In this document: in pieces, positions 16,771 to 23,955 of the stretch
How the letters are laid out: each line of letters starts with the position of its first letter
How positions within the stretch are numbered: the stretch's first letter is position 1
Source: CAYPEK01 sp964409645
Lineage (GTDB): Bacteria; UBP15; UBA6099
Length of the DNA: 23,955 nt
Assembly (NCBI GenBank): GCA_964409645.1
Contig: CAYPEK010000065.1
Coordinates: 1-23,955 of the forward strand
Direction of reading: 5' to 3'
Translations under genes and position numbers: made by a program
The notes under the pieces: generated by a model
What the model was told of the DNA's origin: nothing
The model's database searches: none
The model's input: only the letters and a program-made list of their open reading frames with translations

Positions 16771-16862
16771 CTCACAGGCAAAAATACATGCTTTTAATGA
16801 GTGCCCGATCAGAGTAAAACTGCTGTATAACATACGGCATAAAGCCCACAGGAGGTGTACGC

Positions 16863-18833
16863 ATGGCAGAAGAAAAAAAAGGGTTCGATTCAGTATTAGT
16901 CGAACAGCGGTCGTTCCCCCCGTCCGCAGAATTCGTCGCGAAAGCGGCAGTTAAGTCCAGAGAAGAATACGATAAAATCTGGAAAGAATCCGTGACGGAT
17001 CCCGAAGGTTTCTGGGGAGCCCGCGCGAAAGAAATGCTCGAATGGTTCGAGCCGTTCACAAAGGTACTCGAATGGAACGCTCCGTTTGCGAAATGGTTCG
17101 TCGGCGGCAAAACGAATGTCTCCTACAACTGTCTCGACAAACACATCAAGGCCGGAAGAGGCGACGAAACCGCCCTCACGTGGGTTGGCGAGCCCGAAAC
17201 AGACGAGAAAGTCTTCACCTTCAATTCACTCCTCGCCGAAGTCTCCAAATTCGCAAACGTGCTCAAGAGCCTCGGAGTTAAAAAAGGCGACCGCGTTTGC
17301 CTGTACCTCCCGATGATTCCGGAACTGGCGATCTCCATGCTCGCCTGCGCCCGCATCGGTGCCATCCACTCGATCGTTTTCGGCGGATTCAGCGCAGAAG
17401 CTCTCCGCGACAGAATCCTCGACTCCGAAGCGAAAGTCCTCGTCACCAGCGACGGCTCCTACCGCTCCGGCAAGACGATCCCGCTGAAGACCAACGCCGA
17501 CAAGGCGATGGATCAGTGCCCCTCGATCGAAAAGTGCGTCATCGTGAAACGCACAGCCAATGCGATCGAAACCAAAGACGGCCGCGATCTGTGGTGGGAC
17601 GATCTGATGGCGAAAGCCTCGGCGGAATGCGAACCCGAAAAGATGGATTCCGAAGATCCGCTGTTCATTCTCTATACATCCGGTTCGACAGGAAAACCCA
17701 AAGGCGTTCTGCACACGCAGGCCGGCTATCTCCTTTATGTCATGATGACATGCAAGTACATCTTCGACATGAAGAAAGAAGACGTGTACTGGTGCACGGC
17801 GGACATCGGCTGGGTCACAGGCCACAGCTATATCGTTTACGGGCCGCTCGCGCTCGGAAACAAAACGATCATGTTCGAAGGCGTGCCGAGCTATCCGCAG
17901 CCCGACCGCTTCTGGCAGATCGTTGAAAAATACAAAGTCAGCATTTTCTACACGGCCCCGACAGCTCTCCGCGCTATGATGCGCGAAGGCGACGACTGGC
18001 CGCTGAAGAGAGACCTCAGCAGCCTCCGCCTGCTCGGCACGGTCGGCGAACCGATCAACCCCGAAGCATGGATGTGGTACTACAAGATCATCGGCAAAGA
18101 AAAATGCCCGATCGTTGACACATGGTGGCAGACGGAAACCGGCGGCATTTTGGTCGCCACACTGCCCGGCGCCGGACCGCAGAAGCCCGGTTCAGCCGGT
18201 CTCCCCTTCTTCGGTGTTGAGCCGGGAATCCTCCGCGAAGACGCGACAGAAGTCGGCGCCGGCGAAGGCGGATACCTCGTCATGAAGCAGCCGTGGCCCG
18301 GCATGCTTCGCACGATTTACGGCGATCCGCAGAGACTCGCGGACACCTACTTCTCAATGTTTGCCGGCAAGTATCTGACAGGCGACGGCGCCATCAGAGA
18401 CGAAGACGGCTACTACCGCCTCATGGGCCGCGTCGATGACGTTATCAACGTCTCCGGCCACAGGCTCGGCACAATGGAAATCGAGTCCGCTCTCGTCGCC
18501 CACGAGAAGGTCGCGGAAGCCGCTGTCGTCCCGATGCCCCACGAGATCAAGGGACAGGGAATCTACGCTTTCGTTACCCTCAAAGCAGGGATCGAAAAGA
18601 GCAACGATCTGAAGAAAGAACTCAGCAACTGGGTCCGCAAGGAAATCGGACCGATCGCGACACCGGACGTCATCCAGTTCGCGGACGGACTGCCCAAGAC
18701 CCGCTCCGGCAAAATCATGCGCCGCATCCTCAAAAAGATCGCGGCCAACGATGTCACCGATCTCGGCGACACCACGACGCTTGCCGATCCGACGGTTGTC
18801 GATAAACTCGTTGACGAGCGCCCGATCAAATAA
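16863..18833 (+). CDS. acs: Acetyl-CoA synthetase (AMP-forming acetate-CoA ligase)
   Basis: A 656-residue AMP-forming acetyl-CoA synthetase, standard length. It makes acetyl-AMP from acetate and ATP, then acetyl-CoA. The adenylate loop YTSGSTGKPKG (271-281) and VDTWWQTETGG (about 418-428) are present. The second Trp (422) is the residue that limits the pocket to acetate in this family. The hinge and C-terminal signatures TGDGAIRDEDGYY, GRVDDVINVSGHRLGT and TRSGKIMRR are complete. Lys617 in SGK is the adenylation lysine that is acetylated to switch off Acs in many bacteria. A strong ribosome site and a near-consensus promoter suggest high expression, and codon use looks more biased to C-ending codons than in neighbouring genes by eye. 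It ends at a clear terminator. Confidence 0.97.
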   Translation: MAEEKKGFDSVLVEQRSFPPSAEFVAKAAVKSREEYDKIWKESVTDPEGFWGARAKEMLEWFEPFTKVLEWNAPFAKWFVGGKTNVSYNCLDKHIKAGRGDETALTWVGEPETDEKVFTFNSLLAEVSKFANVLKSLGVKKGDRVCLYLPMIPELAISMLACARIGAIHSIVFGGFSAEALRDRILDSEAKVLVTSDGSYRSGKTIPLKTNADKAMDQCPSIEKCVIVKRTANAIETKDGRDLWWDDLMAKASAECEPEKMDSEDPLFILYTSGSTGKPKGVLHTQAGYLLYVMMTCKYIFDMKKEDVYWCTADIGWVTGHSYIVYGPLALGNKTIMFEGVPSYPQPDRFWQIVEKYKVSIFYTAPTALRAMMREGDDWPLKRDLSSLRLLGTVGEPINPEAWMWYYKIIGKEKCPIVDTWWQTETGGILVATLPGAGPQKPGSAGLPFFGVEPGILREDATEVGAGEGGYLVMKQPWPGMLRTIYGDPQRLADTYFSMFAGKYLTGDGAIRDEDGYYRLMGRVDDVINVSGHRLGTMEIESALVAHEKVAEAAVVPMPHEIKGQGIYAFVTLKAGIEKSNDLKKELSNWVRKEIGPIATPDVIQFADGLPKTRSGKIMRRILKKIAANDVTDLGDTTTLADPTVVDKLVDERPIK

Positions 18834-18868
18834 AGCGTTCCGCCGGTAAGGCGAAAACGAAGCACAAA

Positions 18869-18899
18869 AAGGCTCCCCCTCAACGGGGAGCCTTTTTTT
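18869..18899. terminator. Strong bidirectional rho-independent terminator
   Basis: Perfect 8-bp GC-rich stem GGCTCCCC (18871-18878) / GGGGAGCC (18885-18892) with a six-base loop and flanking A/T pairs. A run of seven T follows on the plus strand. On the minus strand the stem is followed by five T. It therefore ends acs transcripts and can also stop those of the convergent channel/CNBD operon, which ends at 19025. Confidence 0.93.
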
Positions 18900-18917
18900 A
18901 TCCCGATTAACCCGGTT

Positions 18918-18926
18918 TGATATAAT
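18918..18926 (+). promoter_or_regulatory. Isolated extended -10 element
   Basis: TGATATAAT is a perfect extended -10 (TGnTATAAT), about 20 bases after the acs terminator. No good -35 box and no downstream plus-strand gene are visible. Transcripts would run antisense into the CNBD gene. It may well be chance. Confidence 0.25.
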
Positions 18927-19024
18927 GTTGAGCTAATAAGATAGCCCGGCGGCATAAAACACGCCCACGGATTTGAATTATTGAGTTAGTCAGTCTGAAT
19001 ATCTTTAGAAGAGAACCTAATAAA

Positions 19025-19525
19025 TCAACTTTCTTCGCCTTCGATCTCGGTAACGAGAGCCGAGAAAAGTGTTATGCTGTCTTTGTTGGCGTTTCTCAGG
19101 CGTTTCGCGAGTATCTTCGCAATCTCACGAGTTACATAAAGTCCGACTTTCGTGTCTTCATCGCCGAGCTTTTCGAAATCTTCTTTCTTTATTTTGAAAC
19201 ATTCGCAATCCGTCACCGCGACAACCGACGCCGACCTAACATCGTCGTCCATCATGGCAAGTTCGCCGAAAAATACGTGCATCTCGTCCGTCAGTTCGAC
19301 TACGGTGTAACTCTCATTCTGAAGCGTCAGCTTTTCGATGCTGACCCGTCCGTTGTTGAGGATGAACATCTCGTCGCCCTGATCGCCCTCTTTGATGATG
19401 GGTGTGCCTTTGGGAAACCTCACGACTCTGATTATGCCGCCGATCTTTTCGAGCGCGAGGCTGTCCTCGGCGAACGTCTTGAAGATGCTGATCTTCTTAA
19501 GTTTTTCTTTTATTTTTTCATCCAT
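19025..19525 (-). CDS. Cyclic nucleotide-binding domain protein
   Basis: A 166-residue protein made almost wholly of one cyclic nucleotide-binding domain. The beta-roll reads FPKGTPIIKEGDQGDEMFIL..GRVSI. The phosphate-binding cassette FFGELAMMDDDVRSASV (85-101) keeps the key Gly87, Glu88 and Arg97, so cAMP or cGMP binding is credible. After the cassette come about 60 mostly helical residues (VTREIAKILAKRLRNANK). There is no helix-turn-helix domain, so it is not a CRP-type transcription factor. ATG 19525 has GAGGA 6 bases upstream. It overlaps the end of the potassium-channel gene by 8 bases, which suggests translational coupling. The inferred job is a soluble regulatory subunit or ligand sensor for that channel. 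The downstream acs terminator also works in this direction. Confidence 0.9.
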   Translation of the reverse strand: MDEKIKEKLKKISIFKTFAEDSLALEKIGGIIRVVRFPKGTPIIKEGDQGDEMFILNNGRVSIEKLTLQNESYTVVELTDEMHVFFGELAMMDDDVRSASVVAVTDCECFKIKKEDFEKLGDEDTKVGLYVTREIAKILAKRLRNANKDSITLFSALVTEIEGEES

Positions 19526-20792
19526 CGGAGTCCTCTTTTCCGATCTCCAGAACAATCGCCATCGAATGCCCCGGAATTACATAATCATCCGGCGGATTGA
19601 ACACCGGGTGATTGTTTTTCATCTGTTTGACCTTCTGGAGATTCCCGACGAGCTTCGAAATATCGGGCGTTTTCTGCGCCTCCTTGATAGCCTCCTGTTT
19701 CCGCTCGTAATAACTTCCGACATTCTCTAGCAGCCCAAGCGGAATCACATTGCCCGACTCCGTGAAAAACGCTTTAAGCGCCGAGTATGGCTTCCCCACA
19801 TACGATTCCGAAAACCTTTTCGTGCTTATCGTGGTCGCGGTTTTGAGGCTCAGCAACTCATTTATTACTTCCACAACTCCCGTTGATGCCGTGGAATGCG
19901 CCAGCATCAGGCGGCCGTACTGCGTCGGATATATGATCTCTCCGACGTGCGCCTTGCGGAGATATGTGTCGAATTTCGGGTCAAGAAGTTCGGCGCAGAT
20001 ATGCACGTTTTTCGCCATTGTACTGATTGTCATAGCCGTCATGACCGTCTTCGAATCAACTTCGGACATCGATGCGTTTTCGCTTTCGTCGGCCAAGATG
20101 AACACCGTGTCAGCGTTCTTCACGTTCGCGAGCAGCAACACATTTTCGTTGAAATACTCCCCGCGGAGAAAATTGATGTCCTTGAATTTCGGGTTCTGCT
20201 GTTTGAAAAGGTCTATGGTGTCGGCCGTGATATTGGCGATTATCACCATGCACTTCGTCTTGAGGTTTTTGTTCAGTGTGAATATATCCTCAAGCGTGCT
20301 CTCCATGTTTTTTTTCCAGCCGCATATTATTGTATGTTCGGTTAAATGCGTGAGATCAACCAAGCCTCTTCCCTCCTTGATCTTACGTTCGATGAAGATC
20401 GAAGCGACAGTCGCCGTGAGCAGCGACATGCCGACAACACCCGTAAATATTATGAATATGTCAAGAATTCTTCCGATGCTCGTCTTCGGCGAAAAATCAC
20501 CATACCCGACAGTGGTCATCGTCACTAACGTGAAATACAGACTGTCTATGAAATGCAGTATCGGGTTCGGATTCGGTTTGTCTCCGAACATCCCGGAATT
20601 CCTCTCGAATATGAATCCGAGAATATACGATGAGATACAAACCGTTACAAACAATACTCCGAAAAGAGCGGGCAGCCGCTCTTTCTGCATCATTGTCCAC
20701 AAATCTATGATATATTTTTTGACAAATCCGGAGAAAAAAGTCCGTAGGCTCGTACGAGCTTCTTGTATATTATACTTTTTTTTCTTCGCCAT
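19518..20792 (-). CDS. Two-TM potassium channel with RCK/TrkA-N domain
   Basis: A 424-residue ion channel. A basic N-terminal stretch is followed by membrane helix one (about 42-62), a pore loop with the potassium selectivity filter TVGYGD (94-99), and helix two (about 107-133). The cytoplasmic part starts at HTIICGWKKNMES (153-165), a Rossmann-type RCK/TrkA-N domain in which the usual GxGxxG reads CGWKKNM, so nucleotide binding is uncertain. A TrkA-C-like part (about 290-375) and a charged tail follow. It forms a tetrameric inner-membrane potassium channel gated by ligands at the RCK ring. ATG 20792 has no clear ribosome site; a perfect TATAAT lies about 45 bases upstream. Its stop overlaps the start of the CNBD gene by 8 bases. 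Confidence 0.93.
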   Translation of the reverse strand: MAKKKKYNIQEARTSLRTFFSGFVKKYIIDLWTMMQKERLPALFGVLFVTVCISSYILGFIFERNSGMFGDKPNPNPILHFIDSLYFTLVTMTTVGYGDFSPKTSIGRILDIFIIFTGVVGMSLLTATVASIFIERKIKEGRGLVDLTHLTEHTIICGWKKNMESTLEDIFTLNKNLKTKCMVIIANITADTIDLFKQQNPKFKDINFLRGEYFNENVLLLANVKNADTVFILADESENASMSEVDSKTVMTAMTISTMAKNVHICAELLDPKFDTYLRKAHVGEIIYPTQYGRLMLAHSTASTGVVEVINELLSLKTATTISTKRFSESYVGKPYSALKAFFTESGNVIPLGLLENVGSYYERKQEAIKEAQKTPDISKLVGNLQKVKQMKNNHPVFNPPDDYVIPGHSMAIVLEIGKEDSDG

Positions 20793-20834
20793 AAATTAAC
20801 CATTAAAAATATGTGTAACTATTTTAATCGAATT

Positions 20835-20840
20835 ATTATA
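20835..20840 (-). promoter_or_regulatory. Possible -10 box for the channel/CNBD operon
   Basis: TATAAT read on the minus strand at 20840-20835, about 36 bases beyond the expected transcription start from the channel ATG. The region is AT-rich. No good -35 box is at the right distance. Its position in the 101-base gap after the nitroreductase gene fits a separate operon. Confidence 0.35.
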
Positions 20841-20893
20841 TTCGTAAAGTCACAACAAAAATTCTTGCATTAAAAGCGCGTATTCGGCCGGTA

Positions 20894-21760
20894 TCAACCC
20901 ACCCAGTTAACCTTTGCCGGCTTCCGCGGGATGATCCTTTTATAACTATATTTCGGCCATCCGAGAATCATCGCCGACTGGATCGTGTTCGCGGACGGCA
21001 CGCCGAGCGGCTTCTTAAGCGCCGGGTCGATCCGGGCGGCGCCCACAAGATAGCCTATCCATGTCGCTCCGAGTCCGTGCGCCTCCGCCGCGAACATTAT
21101 ATGGCTCATCGCTATGACGCTGTCGTCCTTGCCGGTTAGTGCATCCGCTCCGCTGTGCGCTATTATCAAAACAGGCGCCCCTCGGAAAATGTGAAGCTTT
21201 CCGTGTCCCTCCGAGTTGAGAAAACGCTTGATATCCGCGCTTGCAAACGCAAGTTCCTCCGCCTTTTTCTTCCCTGCGAACATCTTCACAACAGCCTCGC
21301 CCAACGGCGAACCCGCTATCGATATAAGTTTGTTGAACTTTTTAAGTATCCTCGTATCGAGTGAGTTAATCAACTCCCGGTCCATAACAACGCTGAACTC
21401 GACCGCCTGTGAGTTGTGCCCGGTCGGCGCGTGCGCGCCTATTTCAATCAGTTTTTCGAGCATTTCGCGCGATACCGGCTTGTTTTTGAACTCGCGCACG
21501 CTCCTTCGGCCCATCAGCATCTTCTCGATGTACGCCACCGGCGCTTTCTCCTGCTCCTTCAATTCCTTGAATTTACCAATGGGGAATTCTTCACAGGTGA
21601 CCGCCGTTTCCGGGCATATCGCAACGCAGTGGTAACACTTGATGCATGAGTTTTTATTGACCGCAACCGCTCCATCATCCGCGACTTCTATCACCAGTGC
21701 CGGACACACTTCGGCGCACTTTCCGCATCTTGTACATTTCTTTGTATCTATATTTATCAT
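20894..21760 (-). CDS. Ferredoxin-nitroreductase fusion protein
   Basis: A 288-residue protein with two [4Fe-4S] motifs at the N-terminus, CTRCGKCAEVCP (Cys 9, 12, 15, 19) and CIKCYHCVAICP (Cys 39, 42, 45, 49), followed by an FMN nitroreductase domain. MGRRSVREFKNKPV (from about 83) and APTGHNSQ (111-118) are the flavin-binding landmarks. Such fusions, common in anaerobes, pass electrons from low-potential donors to the flavin and on to nitro or quinone-like substrates. The physiological substrate is usually unknown. ATG 21760 has a strong GGAGGT 7 bases upstream; the adjoining GTG 21763 is less likely. It lies 73 bases after the helicase gene on the same strand, so they may share a transcript, though no functional link is evident. 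Confidence 0.92.
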   Translation of the reverse strand: MINIDTKKCTRCGKCAEVCPALVIEVADDGAVAVNKNSCIKCYHCVAICPETAVTCEEFPIGKFKELKEQEKAPVAYIEKMLMGRRSVREFKNKPVSREMLEKLIEIGAHAPTGHNSQAVEFSVVMDRELINSLDTRILKKFNKLISIAGSPLGEAVVKMFAGKKKAEELAFASADIKRFLNSEGHGKLHIFRGAPVLIIAHSGADALTGKDDSVIAMSHIMFAAEAHGLGATWIGYLVGAARIDPALKKPLGVPSANTIQSAMILGWPKYSYKRIIPRKPAKVNWVG

Positions 21761-21833
21761 CACTTTTACCTCCGCACGAAATTCTAACCGGATTTACGGT
21801 TTCGCCAAGTTTTATTTTTGTATGTGCTGATTA

Positions 21834-23955
21834 TTAAACTTGTTGGTTCATGTACTTACCGGTGTGAGTAAAATACAGTCCGATTTCTCTCACGGCAATT
21901 CCGGTGCATTTCTCCCATGCGCGCGCATACATTTTCAACTGCGGCAGATAATGCTCGTACAGTTTACCTACGTCTTTGCCGGGTTTGTCGTCCGTTTTGT
22001 AATCAACGATCACCCAGCCACCCGCTTCCTCAAAAACCAAGTCTATGACTCCGCGCACAAGAATTTCATCAGTAATCTTTTTCGGCCTTTCGTCGGGCAG
22101 CATCACCTGAAACGGCATCTCGACATAACGCCTGCCGCTTTCTTGCGCGCGGCGCCATACATCCGAGCGCGATACCGCCGCGACGAGGCCAAGCGCCTGA
22201 TCCGCAAGCTCAACTCCAAGCCCCTTTTCCTCCAGCAGCGAAACCGCGAGCGCTTTAAGGTCGCCGTCCGGCATCTCCATCTCCGACTGAAACAGCGCGT
22301 GAATCACCTCGCCCCATTCCGCGCCTCGTTCGTCAGCCGGATACGTCGATGAATCCAGCTCCACAGAGATTGCTTTGGCTGCGCCGGTATCATAAGTCGG
22401 CTCCCGCGAAACAAGCCACCGCTCCCTTATCTCTTTTGCCCCCTCATCCATTTCTGTTTTAGATATTCTGATTTTCCCCTTCGCCGGCGCTTTTCTCAGC
22501 CCCGCATCCGCAAGCTCTCCGGTTTCGCCCATATACGGGCCGAAATACTTCCAGACATTGGAGTGCGCCTGTTTCCCCACGCGTTCGACAATCGTCAACT
22601 GAGTTCCCGCGCGCGTCGCGGCCACATACATCAGCCTCTCCGCCTCGGCAACCTCGAAACGAGCCTCTTCTTCCGCGAACACCTCCCACCCTTCAGGTCT
22701 CGCATACACAGGCGGAGCACTGAAACTTCCCTCTTTGGCATTCCCGGTTATCTCGACATATCCAACTACTTTACCCCCTGTCCGGTCAACGTGCAGAACC
22801 GGTTGCACCTTCTTCTTTCCGGACGCGCCTGCAAGAAAAACAACGGGCGCTTCGAGCCCTTTCGCCTTGTGCAGATTCATAACACGCACTACCGAAGAAT
22901 CGCCGTACTTTGCCGGAATCCCGTCGTGCGCCTGCTTCATGCCGATGATCTCTTCCAGCCGTTCGATCAGTTGAGAAAACGACCAGCCCGCCTCCTGTCC
23001 CGAACGCAGAAGTTCGATCGCCTTCGCCATGCTTCCGACCTGAACGTTGCCGCCCTCAGACGCAGCCGCCTGCGCGAACAGGCCGAGGTCCGCCGCAATC
23101 GACTCCGCCGCCGCCGCCGCCGGAAGATTCGCCGTCATTCCGGCATACATACGCAGCTTGTCGAACGCAAGTTTAATTCGCTCTCTGTCATCAACACTAA
23201 TGCCTTTATCGGGAATCCGCGCCCTGTAACTAAAAATACCGCGCGCCGCTTTGAAATCATACAAAGCCTCATCACTTATTCCGAACAAACCACTGCGCAG
23301 CACCGCCACCAGCGCCACCGGGTTGTCCGGCTGCGCAACTGCCTTGAGACACCTGCAAAGCAAATCGAGTTGGCTTACTTCGTTCAGTGAACTTCCTCCG
23401 GTCACTTGATGAGGGATTCCGTACTCATCGAGCTTCCTCGCATAAACACTCAGTCTCTCTTTTTTATACGTGATAATCATGAAATCGCCGGGCGTCGCTT
23501 CCGGAGCGGTTCCCGAAGCCGCCTCTTTTTCCGTGCGCGGCACTGTCATTCCTTCATCCAGCGCTTTCCTTATATACCGCGCGATCTTATCCGCCTCATA
23601 CTCAAAAACACCGTCTTCCTTCAGTCCGTCGGGAACGATAATTTTATCCAACCCGGTAAGGGTTCCCGCCGAACCGCCGGCCCGGCCCGGCATAAGGTCA
23701 CGCCGCTGCGGCTGGTACTCACTCGCGGCTTCCGGAAAAACACTCGAAAAAACGTCGTTCGTCCAAGCGATAAGCGGTTTCACCGTTCTGAAACTCGCCG
23801 ACAGCGAAACCACCTTCCCGCCGCATTCCTCGATTATTTTCTTCACCTGATTGTACGTTACGATGTCCGCGCGGCGGAAACGATAAATCGATTGCTTAGG
23901 ATCGCCTACAACGAAAAGCGAGCCGCTGACCGGCCGGCACTTTCTCCAGTCGGTT
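21834..23955 (-). CDS. UvrD/AddA-like helicase with C-terminal nuclease domain (N-terminus outside window)
   Basis: The last 706 residues of a superfamily-1 helicase; the start lies beyond the right edge. Motif III/IV-type GDPKQSIYRFRRAD is at 23906-23865. Further on come VMNLHKAKGLEAPVV (motif V) and RLMYVAATRAGTQL (motif VI). The C-terminus has a PD-(D/E)XK nuclease like that of RecB/AddA: ILVRGVIDLVF, then IVDYKTD and YLPQLKMYA. GEVIHALFQ before it fits the start of the nuclease fold. Proteins with this order process double-strand DNA ends for recombination. An AddA-type ATP-dependent helicase/nuclease subunit is likely; the AddB partner and the Walker A motif are not visible. RecB-like or standalone UvrD-nuclease proteins are alternatives. 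Confidence 0.92.
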   Translation of the reverse strand, partial: TDWRKCRPVSGSLFVVGDPKQSIYRFRRADIVTYNQVKKIIEECGGKVVSLSASFRTVKPLIAWTNDVFSSVFPEAASEYQPQRRDLMPGRAGGSAGTLTGLDKIIVPDGLKEDGVFEYEADKIARYIRKALDEGMTVPRTEKEAASGTAPEATPGDFMIITYKKERLSVYARKLDEYGIPHQVTGGSSLNEVSQLDLLCRCLKAVAQPDNPVALVAVLRSGLFGISDEALYDFKAARGIFSYRARIPDKGISVDDRERIKLAFDKLRMYAGMTANLPAAAAAESIAADLGLFAQAAASEGGNVQVGSMAKAIELLRSGQEAGWSFSQLIERLEEIIGMKQAHDGIPAKYGDSSVVRVMNLHKAKGLEAPVVFLAGASGKKKVQPVLHVDRTGGKVVGYVEITGNAKEGSFSAPPVYARPEGWEVFAEEEARFEVAEAERLMYVAATRAGTQLTIVERVGKQAHSNVWKYFGPYMGETGELADAGLRKAPAKGKIRISKTEMDEGAKEIRERWLVSREPTYDTGAAKAISVELDSSTYPADERGAEWGEVIHALFQSEMEMPDGDLKALAVSLLEEKGLGVELADQALGLVAAVSRSDVWRRAQESGRRYVEMPFQVMLPDERPKKITDEILVRGVIDLVFEEAGGWVIVDYKTDDKPGKDVGKLYEHYLPQLKMYARAWEKCTGIAVREIGLYFTHTGKYMNQQV

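Noticed and set aside
16788..16817. Nine-codon open frame in the acs leader
   Set aside because: No ribosome site, no run of regulatory codons, and no hairpin pair that would suggest attenuation.
19750..20799. Plus-strand open frame of 349 codons
   Set aside because: Exactly antisense to the potassium channel, with Ser/Phe/Val-rich shadow composition. The channel on the other strand has clear motifs.
22563..23390. Plus-strand open frame of 275 codons
   Set aside because: Antisense to the helicase-nuclease gene; very Arg/His rich, typical of a shadow frame.
1..23955. Mobile elements, CRISPR arrays, phage genes, tRNA or rRNA
   Set aside because: No transposase or integrase-like frame, no regularly spaced repeats with unique spacers, and no recognisable structural RNA were seen. 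The GCGGC cluster is too short and irregular for CRISPR.

Overview
The window looks like chromosomal DNA of a diderm (Gram-negative-type) bacterium of intermediate GC content. The evidence for two membranes is a lipoprotein alpha-2-macroglobulin followed directly by penicillin-binding protein 1C, the same pair as E. coli yfhM-pbpC. I cannot assign a phylum by reading alone. Two proteins with [4Fe-4S] cysteine clusters (a QueG-like end and a ferredoxin-nitroreductase) hint at an anaerobic or facultative lifestyle, but this is only suggestive. I saw no rRNA, tRNA, insertion sequence, integrase or CRISPR array. Genes are densely packed, with convergent neighbours as little as 7 to 20 bases apart.

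Layout. Bases 1-1035: the 3' end of an iron-sulfur protein (+) meets a metallo-beta-lactamase-fold hydrolase (-). Bases 1188-9344: alpha-2-macroglobulin lipoprotein and PBP1C (+), a cell-envelope defence and repair pair. Bases 9345-9687: the only gene-poor gap above 300 bases. It holds hairpins, a plausible promoter and a possible 58-residue tail-anchored protein on the minus strand. Bases 9688-12182: a DUF401-type transporter-like membrane protein and a C45-family Ntn hydrolase (+), 20 bases apart. Bases 12203-13816: a lone response-regulator receiver protein and an SGNH hydrolase (-). Bases 13976-15370: an unrecognised coiled-coil protein (+). Bases 15382-18833: thiolase (-) and acetyl-CoA synthetase (+), diverging from a 293-base region that holds two promoters and a set of GCGGC repeats. 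A very clear bidirectional terminator follows acs. Bases 19025-20792: an RCK-type potassium channel and a separate cyclic-nucleotide-binding protein (-), overlapping by 8 bases. Bases 20894-23955: a ferredoxin-nitroreductase and an AddA/UvrD-like helicase-nuclease (-) that runs off the right edge.

How the genes fit together. The A2M/PBP1C pair is expected to act in the periplasm: one traps proteases that enter through a damaged wall and the other makes peptidoglycan. Thiolase and Acs both act on acetyl-CoA and may share control through the repeat-bearing intergenic region. The channel/CNBD pair looks like a cyclic-nucleotide-responsive potassium channel made from two polypeptides. The DUF401/C45 pair may import and cleave an amide compound. 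The last two are inferences from gene arrangement. The least explained items are the coiled-coil protein at 13976-15370, the split channel, the DUF401/C45 pair, the repeats upstream of acs and thiolase, and the small ORF at 9395-9571.
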